Assembly (NCBI RefSeq): GCF_900109555.1
Contig: NZ_FNZV01000003.1
Location: 186,001-250,000, forward strand
Source of the DNA: Pacificibacter marinus
Lineage (GTDB): Bacteria > Pseudomonadota > Alphaproteobacteria > Rhodobacterales > Rhodobacteraceae
Direction of reading: 5' to 3'
DNA: 64,000 bases
The notes beneath the pieces are model-generated. The model was given only the letters and a program-made list of their open reading frames with translations. It did no database searches and was not told where the DNA came from. Positions 28,486-37,585 of this stretch are shown in pieces. Positions within the stretch are counted from its first letter, which is position 1. Each line of letters starts with the position of its first letter. Made by a program: the position numbers and the translations under genes.

Positions 28486-28525
28486 GGTCCGCTGTCGCGC
28501 TTTCTTGTGATGGCGGGCCTTTTTT
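28486..28525 (+). terminator. Intrinsic terminator after the RraA-like gene
   Basis: 11-bp stem GGTCCGCTGTC/GATGGCGGGCC (with G-T pairs) followed by six T residues. It is preceded by a smaller hairpin TGACAGC-tta-GCTGTCA. Confidence 0.75.
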
Positions 28526-29045
28526 AATTTCGGATGGATGTGGTTTTGCTGCGATAGATTCGCTCAGGTTCACTTTGAGTATAATATTTACTTATTTTGG
28601 CAAATATGAAGAAATTTCCGCTTACTTCGTCATAATTTAGCTTATTCCTCAAATATACAGGGTAAAATCCGGTATAATTGTAATAATAGGTAATTTTTAT
28701 TGTTGATTTGTAAAATAAGTCTTGTAGAGTGAGTTAGGGTTTATGGGGTGCAAGATTGCACGCATGGATGGGGGAGCTTCGGCTCGAAGTAGGGGGAGGA
28801 TTATGTGCTCGCGCCAGTGATGCGGGTATGTGATGCATCATAAAATGCACATTTTGGCCAGACGGCAGCACGCTTTTCTGTTTGATCGTGTTCAGTTTTC
28901 CTACATCACAAGCAAGGTTCAAATCGTTTGAAAGTTTTGCTTGTGCTCTACAAGGCGCTCCTGATCCCACGCTGGTTCAACGATCTGCTCTGCCAGACGT
29001 ATCTGAATAATAATATCTAAGAAGTCTAAAAAGGAGGAATAATCT
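28526..29045. other. 520-bp intergenic stretch, AT-rich leader of tctCBA
   Basis: No gene seen. The stretch 28570-28730 is markedly AT-rich compared with its surroundings and has several TATAAT-like hexamers (near 28580 and 28672), as expected for a strong promoter region. A 10-bp palindrome TGATGCATCA is at 28831-28840. The ribosome site AAAGGAGG lies just before the tctC start. Confidence 0.5.
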
Positions 29046-30011
29046 ATGTTTTCGAAAGGCTTGAAAAAAAGCATCATTTTGGCGCTCGGCGCCTGTGTTG
29101 TTGGCACATCTGTTGCCGCGGCTGATTTCCCGACTCGCGACATTCGTCTTATCGTTCCGTGGCCTGCTGGCGGCGGCGCTGATGCCATTTCGCGCAAGAT
29201 CAGCAACCTTGCAGAGCAAGAATTACCAAAGTCGATCTACGTTGAAAATATCGCTGGTGCGGTGACGGCGACGGGTCTGATCCAGATGACCAGTGCGCGT
29301 CCAGACGGCCACACAGTTGGCGTTTTGACATATGATAGCGTCATCACGTTGCCTCGCGGCCAAATGGTTCCAGGCTACGGGTTGGAAAACATGTCTTTGA
29401 TCGCGCGCATCACCAGTGAAGCGGACGCAATCGTTGTGTCTAAACACTCTGGCATCAACAGCTTTGAAGAATTGGTCGAAAAAGCCAAGGAAAACCCTGG
29501 TAAAGTGCGCGTTGGCGTCGCTCCAAAAGGGTCTGGTCCGTATTTGTCTGTCATCCAGCTTGAAACTTTGTTGGACGTTGATTTCAACGTGATCACCTAT
29601 GCTGGTTCTTCTAGCGCCGAAGCTGAAGCGCTTTTGTCTGGTGAATTGGACGCTGCGATCTCTAGCCTTGGTGACTTTAGCGGGATCATCGAATCCGGCG
29701 ACGCTAAGGGCGTGATCGAACTGACATCTGTGCAGAACTTGACCTACACTGATGTACCGACAATCAGCTCAAAAGGCTTTGATCTGCAAACAGGTAGCTT
29801 TATTGTTCTTGCGGCTCCGAAAAACACACCGGATGAAGCAGTCGACGTGATCGAGAGCGCCTTTAAAGCGGCTTATGACAGCGAAGAGTTCCAAGGCTGG
29901 CTCGCACAAATTGGTGTGACACCTGATTGGCTCGGCTCTGACGAAGTGAACGGCTGGGTTGAAGGACTTCAGGAAAAGACATTCTCTCTCATGGATGATC
30001 TGAACCTGTAA
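29046..30011 (+). CDS. tctC: Tripartite tricarboxylate transporter substrate-binding protein (TctC family)
   Basis: A 321-residue periplasmic binding protein of the TctC/Bug family. A signal peptide ends near SVAAA, then FPTRDIRLIVPWPAGGGADAI, the standard opening with the ligand loop. The TctC family binds carboxylates such as citrate, tartrate and various dicarboxylates or aromatics. It is the first gene of a tctC-tctB-tctA cluster and is preceded by an excellent AAAGGAGG site, fitting high expression. Confidence 0.93.
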   Translation: MFSKGLKKSIILALGACVVGTSVAAADFPTRDIRLIVPWPAGGGADAISRKISNLAEQELPKSIYVENIAGAVTATGLIQMTSARPDGHTVGVLTYDSVITLPRGQMVPGYGLENMSLIARITSEADAIVVSKHSGINSFEELVEKAKENPGKVRVGVAPKGSGPYLSVIQLETLLDVDFNVITYAGSSSAEAEALLSGELDAAISSLGDFSGIIESGDAKGVIELTSVQNLTYTDVPTISSKGFDLQTGSFIVLAAPKNTPDEAVDVIESAFKAAYDSEEFQGWLAQIGVTPDWLGSDEVNGWVEGLQEKTFSLMDDLNL

Positions 30012-30025
30012 TCTATAAAATAAAC

Positions 30026-30052
30026 ATGCCCCCAGCGTTGCGTTGGGGGCAT
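30026..30052 (+). promoter_or_regulatory. Stem-loop between tctC and tctB
   Basis: Perfect 9-bp stem ATGCCCCCA/TGGGGGCAT extended by G-T and C-G pairs to about 12 bp, without a T-tract. It is placed right after the binding-protein gene, so it probably stabilises its mRNA and reduces read-through into tctBA. Confidence 0.6.
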
Positions 30053-30190
30053 CGTCTTGGCACTGGACTTAAGGGGCCAAGAATAACTTGGTTTTAACTA
30101 AAACCGTTACAAGCGACTGGCGCAAAATCGAGTGGATTTCTGATATCTGCCGATTGCGTCAAAGACCCAGCCTCATATCGGGAGAAAACG

Positions 30191-30640
30191 ATGTTCATAC
30201 ACAGGCAAAACGCATTTCTTTACTTCATTCTCGTCGTGTCTGTCGGATATCTTATCTCGGCAATGAGCCTCGGCGCACCTATCGTTGATAACGGTTTGAC
30301 GCCATCGTTCTTTCCCATTGTTGTGGGGGCAGTAGCTATCCTTTTTTCCACAGTGCTCATCACGCAAAGTCTGCGAAATCCACCTGAAGAAAGAGCGTCG
30401 GATGAGCCACGCAATTATACGCATCTGTGGGTTGTTGCAGCCATCTTTGTCTACATCGTGGCGTTCCGGCAAATTGGATATTTCATTTCCTCAAGCCTGT
30501 TTGTCTTTGCGCTCATCATGATTTTCTCTCCCTTGGAGAAGTTTTTGCTGAAGGCGGGGATCTCGGTTCTGGTCGTCGCAATTTGCTATGTCATGTTCCA
30601 GAAATTGTTCGGGGTCCGCCTCCCGACACTGTGGGGTTGA
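30191..30640 (+). CDS. tctB: Tripartite tricarboxylate transporter small membrane subunit (TctB family)
   Basis: A 149-residue protein with four hydrophobic segments, matching the size and topology of TctB; the segment GLTPSFFPIVVGAVAILFS is typical. A GGGAGA ribosome site precedes the ATG. tctA starts 3 bases after its stop codon, so the two are translationally linked. Confidence 0.88.
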   Translation: MFIHRQNAFLYFILVVSVGYLISAMSLGAPIVDNGLTPSFFPIVVGAVAILFSTVLITQSLRNPPEERASDEPRNYTHLWVVAAIFVYIVAFRQIGYFISSSLFVFALIMIFSPLEKFLLKAGISVLVVAICYVMFQKLFGVRLPTLWG

Positions 30641-30643
30641 ACC

Positions 30644-32173
30644 ATGGATTTTATACTTCTCGTCATTAATAGTTTTTCTTTGCTGATGGACCCGTTCAAC
30701 CTGACCTATGTCGTGCTTGGGTTTCTTGTCGGTACCATCTTTGCGGCCATTCCTGGCCTGACGGCGACCTTGGCGATGGCCTTGTTGTTGCCGCTGACTT
30801 ACACGTTGAGCGTTGAAACCGCGCTTATGGCCTGTGCTAGTATCTACATGGCTGGCATGTGTGGGGGCAGCATCACAGCGACCACAATCAATATCCCCGG
30901 TGCGCCGTCGTCAATGATGACCGCTTTGGACGGATACCCCATGCAGCAGCAGGGCAAAGGCGCACTGGCGCTTGGCCATGCGGCTTTGGGGTCCATGTTT
31001 GGCGGTGCTGTTGGGGCGTTGCTTTTGATTGCCGTCGCTCCTTTTGTGGCCGAGCTTTCGTTGCTCGTCAAAACGACGGGCAAGTTTTCTTTGCTGGCAT
31101 TCGCGATCATTGTTGTGGTGATTGCACAGCGCGGGCGTATTCCCCAAGCTGGCTTGGCTGCTTGTATTGGGTTGATGTTGGCGACTGTCGGTCTGGATGC
31201 AATGGAGCCGATCACACGCTTTACCTATGGCGATAGCAATCTGACGGCAGGGATTGCGCTTATGCCCGTTATTATCGGGACATTCGCCATCGCCGAAGTT
31301 CTAATGCAAGCGTGCTCACCATCGGATGATCTGGCTGTGAAAGCGGCTGCCGAACAAGTTAAAATCCGACGTCGGGATTTTATTCCGCCGTGGTCTGATA
31401 TCCGTAAAATCGGTTTTAAATGCTATTTCAAATCCTGCCTGATTGGTTATTTTGTCGGAACATTGCCAGGGGCAGGCGGGTCGATGGGGTCATTTTTGGC
31501 CTATACAGAGGCCGTGCGAACATCTGATGAGCCAGAAACCTTTGGTAAAGGCAATCCGAAAGGCATTGTCGCCTCTGAAAGCGCCAACAATGCCGTCTGT
31601 GGCGGGGCTATGGTGCCAATGTTGACCTTTGGCATTCCAGGCGATCCGATCACTGCGATTATGCTTGGGGTTCTGGTGATCAACGGTGTCCAACCTGGGC
31701 CGCAGTTGATGACGGATCAAGCCGGTTTGATTGCGCCGATGCTGGCAGCTTTGCTGTTCAGTGCGGTCGTTCTCATCCCTTTGACGCTCTATTTGCTTGG
31801 GCCTTATTTCATCAAGATGGTGACCATTCGCAAGGATGTGCTCTACGCGGTGATTGCACTCTTGGCGATTGTCGGCAGTTTTGTTGCAACCTATTCGACG
31901 TTCCAGATGTTCATGGCGCTGGCGATGGGGGTTCTTGCCTTTTATTTGCGGCGCAATGGTTTTCCTGTGATCACCATGTTGCTCGGATATATTTTAGGCC
32001 CGAACCTTGAGGAATTCCTGCGGAGGTCTCTGGCTTTATCTAATGGCAATCCGACAACCTTTGTGACAAATATGGACAGCTTGTTCTTTGTTCTGCTGAC
32101 TTTTGTCTTTATCTACTTTCTAGTCATTAGAAAGCCAGTGCAAAAAACGGCGGCAAGTCGCAGCAAATCCTGA
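30644..32173 (+). CDS. tctA: Tripartite tricarboxylate transporter large membrane subunit (TctA family)
   Basis: A 509-residue, roughly twelve-helix permease. Conserved TctA signatures are GTIFAAIPGLTATLAMALLLP near the start, the repeat-like GTLPGAGGSMGSFLAYTEA, and TFGIPGDPITAIMLGVL. Together with TctC and TctB it forms a secondary, ion-driven uptake system for carboxylates. An intrinsic terminator follows. Confidence 0.95.
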   Translation: MDFILLVINSFSLLMDPFNLTYVVLGFLVGTIFAAIPGLTATLAMALLLPLTYTLSVETALMACASIYMAGMCGGSITATTINIPGAPSSMMTALDGYPMQQQGKGALALGHAALGSMFGGAVGALLLIAVAPFVAELSLLVKTTGKFSLLAFAIIVVVIAQRGRIPQAGLAACIGLMLATVGLDAMEPITRFTYGDSNLTAGIALMPVIIGTFAIAEVLMQACSPSDDLAVKAAAEQVKIRRRDFIPPWSDIRKIGFKCYFKSCLIGYFVGTLPGAGGSMGSFLAYTEAVRTSDEPETFGKGNPKGIVASESANNAVCGGAMVPMLTFGIPGDPITAIMLGVLVINGVQPGPQLMTDQAGLIAPMLAALLFSAVVLIPLTLYLLGPYFIKMVTIRKDVLYAVIALLAIVGSFVATYSTFQMFMALAMGVLAFYLRRNGFPVITMLLGYILGPNLEEFLRRSLALSNGNPTTFVTNMDSLFFVLLTFVFIYFLVIRKPVQKTAASRSKS

Positions 32174-32192
32174 GCTGTGATTGAGAAATGGA

Positions 32193-32237
32193 ACCGCCCC
32201 TATGGCTACCTATCAGGTGTCATAAGGGCGGTCTTTT
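32193..32237 (+). terminator. Terminator of tctCBA
   Basis: 12-position stem ACCGCCCCTATG/CATAAGGGCGGT with one mismatch, followed by CTTTT. Confidence 0.7.
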
Positions 32238-32344
32238 CGTAGGTACCCCCGCCTTTGGGGGCTGCTGGCGCAAGGCGACTGAAAAGTAAAACGTGATTGA
32301 TCAAAAGAATAGATCAGGCGGAATTTGAAGCAAAGGAGATCCAG

Positions 32345-33043
32345 ATGTCAGAGGCACGACGTCCCTCATTGGCCGACCAAGTTTACGACCAACTGATGGT
32401 GGAAATTCTCGAAGAGGGATATCCGGTGAATAGTCGGCTTCCGGCTGAAGATGTTCTTGCGCAAAATTTCGGTGTGTCCCGTCCGATCGTGCGGGCGGCT
32501 CTTTCGCGTTTGCGCGATGATGGGATCGTTCAATCTCGCCGCGGTTCTGGCAGTTATGTTCTGCGACGCCCCGACCGCCAATTGATCAGTTTTGTCCCCC
32601 TTGAATCGATCTCTGACGTCCAGCGGTGTTACGAATTTCGCATCGACGTGGAAGGTTCTGCAGCGGCATGGGCAGCGAAACGCAGAGACGACGAAGATCT
32701 CTCTGCAATGGAACATGCCTATCAGGTCATGGAACAGGGCTACCAAGAAAACGAACTTGCTGTCGAAGCGGATCAGATGCTTCATCTCGCTGTGGCGCGG
32801 GCGTCAAAAAATCCATTCTTCGCGTCCGTGCTTGAATCTCTGGGCGAACAGATCGCTTTTGGGGTCAAGCTGTCGCGGTCTTTGACATTATTGGATACGC
32901 CTGCGCGCCAAGAGCTTGTGTTGGCCGAACACCGTGCTGTGTTAGAAGCCATCCGTTTGAGGCAACCCGAGGTCGCAGCGGCCACCATGCGGTATCACAT
33001 CACGGCCGCAAAAGACCGAATGTTTGTTGGCACTCAGGAATGA
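32345..33043 (+). CDS. GntR-family (FadR/FCD) transcriptional regulator
   Basis: A 232-residue regulator: N-terminal GntR winged helix (LADQVYDQLMVEILEEGYPV, then LAQNFGVSRPIVRAALSRL) and a C-terminal all-helical FCD ligand domain with the expected metal/ligand residues (E..R in FRIDVEGSAA, and HLAVARASKN). FCD regulators usually sense organic acids. It follows the tctCBA transporter on the same strand after a terminator, so it probably regulates that transporter and perhaps the RraA-like gene. The start at 32345 has AAAGGAGA upstream; the frame opens at 32297. Confidence 0.9.
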   Translation: MSEARRPSLADQVYDQLMVEILEEGYPVNSRLPAEDVLAQNFGVSRPIVRAALSRLRDDGIVQSRRGSGSYVLRRPDRQLISFVPLESISDVQRCYEFRIDVEGSAAAWAAKRRDDEDLSAMEHAYQVMEQGYQENELAVEADQMLHLAVARASKNPFFASVLESLGEQIAFGVKLSRSLTLLDTPARQELVLAEHRAVLEAIRLRQPEVAAATMRYHITAAKDRMFVGTQE

Positions 33044-33201
33044 GTTTCGCCCCAGTTATCGGACAGGAACTGTCGTAAGGCGGCAGATCCTGTCGATAAA
33101 ATAGACTTGGCAAGAGCGGGTGACACCGACCAAGTGCACGATATAAAAAGTGCTGTTGTCAGCATATTTTTACCCGCGTGTGTTCGGTGCTTCGCCGTTC
33201 A

Positions 33202-33860
33202 TTAGTCGCGCACAATCAACACATCTGTGACAGGTGTGCGCGCGTGTTCAAATGCCAGACTCACACTGTTAGCTTACCTCAGGTTTTGACATGCCCTTGG
33301 GGATGTCATTTTTATCCCACCACTGCGTCAATCGATTGTTTGCCGCGTTGAGGAAAGGGGGCGTCTGTTTTGTCGATGCGCGAGGCGCGATCATCCCGCG
33401 ATAAGGGACGTGAACCGCGTGAAATGTGGTCACTGGTGCATCTGGCTCAGGCTCATCGCAGTGCGCCCTGCAGCAAGACAAGATGGCGATAAATCAAGGC
33501 CGCACAAAATTGATTGATACGGACCCGTGACGGGATGACTAACCAAAAGCACGGGATATTCCAAGATGCGCACGATACGTTCCACGGTTGTCCCCGTGTA
33601 CATATCAAAAAAATACGGGGTTTAAGGGTGCCTAACACGACAAGATCAGGGCCCATGCTTTTTGCAAAGGCGACAATAGTGTCCATGATCGGACCCGTTT
33701 TGATCACCACTTTGGCGTTTTTTGGAGCCCGTTCAGATTTCAAAGCTGCGGCAAGGGTTTCTTGGGCCGCCACACACATTTGCGCGATCATAGCCGCAAC
33801 AACGACATCGTGACATCTTGTAAAGGACGATCAAAGTTCGCGCGTGTTTGACCGTTTCAA
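33202..33860 (-). pseudogene. Decayed tandem universal stress protein (UspA) gene
   Basis: UspA homology runs along the minus strand but jumps frame at least three times. A first-domain piece (VVAAMIAQMC, then MGPDLVVLGT) is open to about 33615. The frame breaks in an A7 run at 33607-33613 and resumes with DMYTGTTVERIVRILEYPVLLV. The second domain opens with YQSILCGLDLSPSCLAAGR, then shifts again near 33445 to VTTFHAVHVPYRGMIAP and NRLTQWWDKNDIPKG. A final shift gives VTDVLIVRD and the stop at 33202. The N-terminal third is barely recognisable. It lies between gntR and rhaK, convergent to the first. Confidence 0.75.
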
Positions 33861-33910
33861 TGGGTTTGTGGCCTTGTTGTTGGTTGCGCGAAGTCTTAAT
33901 CGATCGTTGT

Positions 33911-35287
33911 TTATATACACTTGCGCCGCCACTGTGCTGCATAATTGGCTTTCGCATGTGCCTTTGCATCAAAACCAACTGCTTTGGGCGCTGGTAGTGA
34001 GCTTTCATTGCCAAACAAAAGAGCCGCGCCAATGCTGGTGCCCGTGGCCCCTTGGCTTTGCAGCACTGGGCGTTGAGTGGCAGCCGAAAGCATCGTCATG
34101 AACTGCATATTGCGGGCAAATGGCCCTTCTACAATTGTGGGGCCATCCGCAGCTGTAAGCTCTAGGCAGGTGCTGGTCATCATGGCGAGATAAAATGACA
34201 ATGCGGCGGACCGTATACCTGTGCCTTTGGCTGGCTTTTGTCCTGTCCAGCGCATTGTGTGGTTTTGAAACGGCCCTGTGAGCGGCTCAATGGCGGGCAA
34301 AATCATCAAAGAGTTTGCAAGAACATGTGCGACATCTTCGGGCGCGGGGTCTATGCCTTGTCCCGCTTGGATGATCTCATATTCACGCCCGCCCATAAAC
34401 CGCGCGGATGGCACAGGGTGGCCCAAAGCATTCACATTCATCACCGTATCGCGTGCAGGGTCTAATACTTGGGCTTGTCCGTCTACAGTCATGACGATGA
34501 CCCAAGTGCCTGATGAAACAACCGAAAACGGGCCTTTTTGCGACAGGATGTGCGGGTAAAGGGATGCGTTGGAATCGTGGATTCCGACCGCCACAGGTGT
34601 GTCTTTGGGCAAGCCTGTGCTTTGGGCTATCTCGGGTAAAATGACCCCAAGGATATCATTCGATTTACGCACTGGAGCAAGCTTGTCTGCGATGCCCAAT
34701 GTCTTAGCGAGGTCCGAAAACGTACCAGTGTTGGGGCACCACAAATCTGTGTGGCAGCCGATTGAAGTTACGTCGCAAGCAAGCGCACCTGTCAATCTGT
34801 GTCCCCAGTATTGCGGATAGGTGACGATATGTGCAGTGCGCTTTCGCAGGCTGGGGTCTTGGTGAAACTGCCAGTGCAATTGCGCCCCAAGGTTCAAACC
34901 ACCCGACAATCTAGGCGATCCTGTTTGGGCAAAAGGTGGCCTGATTGTATCGTAAAGATCGGCGACTTCATTTGGCCCGATATGTTCATAATCAAGACAC
35001 GGCGCTGCCAGTTTTTCATTTGCATCTAGCAAAACCGCGCAGGCCCCATGCGTTGTCACTGAAATGGCATCCACACGGTGCGCGCGGTGAAATTTTCCCA
35101 ACGCATCCAGCAAAAATGCCCAATGCCCTTCAAGATCAAAATGCGGCCATGGCGGCCCTTGTAAGACTGTATTCGGGCGCGTCACAACTGCAATTTCTGT
35201 CAATGTGGAACGGTCTACCAATGCCAATTTGGCGTTGGTTTTACCGATGTCTATGACGGCAATATGGTGTGGCACAGTCCGTGTCAT
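33911..35287 (-). CDS. rhaK: L-rhamnose pathway sugar kinase (FGGY family)
   Basis: A 458-residue carbohydrate kinase of the FGGY/hexokinase fold: phosphate-1 loop [17 protein letters not shown] at the N-terminus and the adenosine region [15 protein letters not shown] near the C-terminus. In the rhizobial rha operons the equivalent gene, rhaK, is needed both for rhamnose catabolism and for transporter function. It is the last gene of the minus-strand rha operon and overlaps the mutarotase stop by four bases (ATGA), which fixes the start at 35287; the longer open frame up to 35374 lies inside rhaM. Confidence 0.9.
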   Translation of the reverse strand: MTRTVPHHIAVIDIGKTNAKLALVDRSTLTEIAVVTRPNTVLQGPPWPHFDLEGHWAFLLDALGKFHRAHRVDAISVTTHGACAVLLDANEKLAAPCLDYEHIGPNEVADLYDTIRPPFAQTGSPRLSGGLNLGAQLHWQFHQDPSLRKRTAHIVTYPQYWGHRLTGALACDVTSIGCHTDLWCPNTGTFSDLAKTLGIADKLAPVRKSNDILGVILPEIAQSTGLPKDTPVAVGIHDSNASLYPHILSQKGPFSVVSSGTWVIVMTVDGQAQVLDPARDTVMNVNALGHPVPSARFMGGREYEIIQAGQGIDPAPEDVAHVLANSLMILPAIEPLTGPFQNHTMRWTGQKPAKGTGIRSAALSFYLAMMTSTCLELTAADGPTIVEGPFARNMQFMTMLSAATQRPVLQSQGATGTSIGAALLFGNESSLPAPKAVGFDAKAHAKANYAAQWRRKCI

Positions 35288-35601
35288 AGCAGATGAAAAA
35301 CACGTGGCAAAGGCACTGCAACTGGTGCGTTGTCGCCTGTGGTTTGCATGATATCTGCCATATGCGCCCACCATCGTTGCATCACGGGATGATCGGGCAG
35401 ATCATCCATACCGTGATCATTTGTGCGGGTTAAAATACCAATCAATAGACCTGTGTCTTGGTCTAAATGAATTGAATAGTCGCTGACCCCAGCATCTTTG
35501 ATCAACGCCGCCAGTTCAGGCCAGATCGCATCGTGACGGCGCTGGTATTCCTCTGCCATCCCATCGTTTAACTGCATGCGAAACACGTAGCGTTCGGTCA
35601 T
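35284..35601 (-). CDS. rhaM: L-rhamnose mutarotase
   Basis: A 105-residue protein (RhaM, called RhaU in Rhizobium) that interconverts alpha- and beta-rhamnopyranose. Family features are the opening [19 protein letters not shown], the [12 protein letters not shown] segment, and the C-terminal [15 protein letters not shown]. It overlaps the upstream permease (ATGA) and downstream kinase (ATGA), so it is strictly in the operon. Being 105 residues, it is of normal length. Confidence 0.94.
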   Translation of the reverse strand: MTERYVFRMQLNDGMAEEYQRRHDAIWPELAALIKDAGVSDYSIHLDQDTGLLIGILTRTNDHGMDDLPDHPVMQRWWAHMADIMQTTGDNAPVAVPLPRVFHLL

Positions 35602-36602
35602 GAGGCTCTCCGTGCTGTAAACATCGACCAAAGCCGTGGCAGTGCGATGACGCCGATCAAAAGCAAGCCGATGAAAATGGACATAACGATCCCCGGTACA
35701 TTCAACAGCCCCAAGCCAAATGTTACTAGCCCCATGACAAAAGCTGCGATAACCACGCCAGGAATTGACCCTGATCCACCCAAGATGTTGATGCCGCCGA
35801 GCACCACCATCGTGACGACTTCTAGTTCCATCCCTGTGGCAATGCTGGGGCGTGTTGATCCCAACCGTGAGGTCAAACAGATCGCTGCGACGCCTGACAT
35901 CAAGCCTGTGAGTAAGAACAAAATGAATTTGACTCGTTGCACGCGAATGCCGCTGAACAGCGCTGCCGTTGGGTTGTTGCCGATGGCGTAAACCGCGCGA
36001 CCAAAGTTGGTTTTGTGCAGTAAAACACCATAAAAAATTGCAATCACAACGAAAAATAGCATCTCAACGGTGAACACCCAGTAAAGATAGCCCTGGCCAA
36101 ACCACGCAAAGCTGTCGGGGTATCCGCGAAAGGCGTTGTCGCCTAAAATGATGTAACTGATCCCACGAAACAGGCTCATGGTGCCGATGGTCACCACGAT
36201 TGACGGTAGGCCCAAGATGGTGACAAAGACCGCATTAAATGCCCCGCACAATAATCCGACACCAAGGCCAATCAAAACCAATTCTGGCGTGCCCGCGCCG
36301 TATTGCACAGCTAAACCCATCGCGGTGCTGGCCAGCGCGATGATTGAAGCGACTGACAAATCGATTTCACCAGAGATGATCAGCAATGCCATGGCAAAGG
36401 CGATCATCGCTTTTTCGGTAAAATTAAACGTCGCATCGCTAAGATTCCACGCGTTTAAAAAATAGGGCGAGGTGAACGTGTTGATGACGAATATGGCGAT
36501 GGCGACCCCAAGCAAAAGCGTTTCCCAACTGCGCAGAATGCGAAAGGCGCGGCTGTTCAACCGATCTGGGATATGGCGGGTCTGTGCGGCTGTATCGCTC
36601 AT
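35598..36602 (-). CDS. rhaQ: Rhamnose ABC transporter permease
   Basis: A 334-residue, multi-helix permease of the ribose/CUT2 type ([19 protein letters not shown] region, then the conserved [17 protein letters not shown]). It is the second of two adjacent permeases, corresponding to RhaQ in Rhizobium rha operons. It overlaps the upstream permease stop by four bases. Confidence 0.91.
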   Translation of the reverse strand: MSDTAAQTRHIPDRLNSRAFRILRSWETLLLGVAIAIFVINTFTSPYFLNAWNLSDATFNFTEKAMIAFAMALLIISGEIDLSVASIIALASTAMGLAVQYGAGTPELVLIGLGVGLLCGAFNAVFVTILGLPSIVVTIGTMSLFRGISYIILGDNAFRGYPDSFAWFGQGYLYWVFTVEMLFFVVIAIFYGVLLHKTNFGRAVYAIGNNPTAALFSGIRVQRVKFILFLLTGLMSGVAAICLTSRLGSTRPSIATGMELEVVTMVVLGGINILGGSGSIPGVVIAAFVMGLVTFGLGLLNVPGIVMSIFIGLLLIGVIALPRLWSMFTARRAS

Positions 36603-37582
36603 GAGTTTGCCTCTGTCGTTTTCAAAATAATCCGCCCTTTGGCGCGCCCTGCGCGGGCGTTAAAGGCGACAGCGATCAAGATCGCGCTGCCAGAAATCGC
36701 AAGTTGCCAAAAGGGAGAAATATTGACGACGGGCAAAGCATTTTTCACGACACCTAAAAAGATTGCGCCCAAAACTGCGCCCCCGACCGAGCCTGCACCC
36801 CCTGCAATAGAAATACCGCCAATGACGCATGCCGCTACGACTTCCAACTCAAATCCTCCAGCAATATCAACATAGGCCACGGCGTAGCGTGCCACCCAAA
36901 GATAGCCAGTTAACCCCGCCAATGCGCCGGAAATCACGAAAGCGAAAAACTGTGTTTTGCCGACATTGATGCCCGTGTAGACCGCAGCATGGGGATTGCC
37001 GCCCACTGCGAAAATGGAGCGACCCAGTGGGGTGCGGGCCATCATGATTGCGAAAATAATCACCGTAGCGATGGCTGTCCATGACAGCACTGGTAACCCT
37101 AGAAATGCGGCGCGAGGAAAGCCGGTAAAGGCCGCACTCATTTCGTGTGAGTTGACCCATTTACCGTCGGAAATCAAAAAGATGATGCCGCGAAAAATTG
37201 TCATTGTACCCAAGGTCACGACGATAGGCGGGATCGCGAGTTTCCAAACCAAAACACCATTGATCGCGCCCATAATCGCCCCAAGCATCACAGCAATCGC
37301 GATGATCACAGGGATGGGCAAGCCGGGCAGTGCGACATTGATCATGGCGGTGGCCATGCCCGTCAACGCCAGATTGGCAGCAACAGAGAGATCAATACAA
37401 CGCGTCAAAATCACCACGGTTTGGCCAAGGGCCAAGATGATCAAAGGGGCCGTGTCATTGAACACATTTGCAAGGTTTGACGGGGCTACAAATCCATGAA
37501 ATCGCGATGCAACAATCACAAGCAACAGCATAATCGCACTGGCCAAAATGGTTTCACGGGCGGGGAATAATCGGGATAGCAT
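36599..37582 (-). CDS. rhaP: Rhamnose ABC transporter permease
   Basis: A 327-residue CUT2-type permease (ILTRCIDLSVAANLALTGM, then IPPIVVTLGTMTIFRGI), paired with the next gene. Positionally RhaP of the rhizobial system. It starts three bases after the rhaT stop. Confidence 0.91.
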   Translation of the reverse strand: MLSRLFPARETILASAIMLLLVIVASRFHGFVAPSNLANVFNDTAPLIILALGQTVVILTRCIDLSVAANLALTGMATAMINVALPGLPIPVIIAIAVMLGAIMGAINGVLVWKLAIPPIVVTLGTMTIFRGIIFLISDGKWVNSHEMSAAFTGFPRAAFLGLPVLSWTAIATVIIFAIMMARTPLGRSIFAVGGNPHAAVYTGINVGKTQFFAFVISGALAGLTGYLWVARYAVAYVDIAGGFELEVVAACVIGGISIAGGAGSVGGAVLGAIFLGVVKNALPVVNISPFWQLAISGSAILIAVAFNARAGRAKGRIILKTTEANS

Positions 37583-37585
37583 ATC

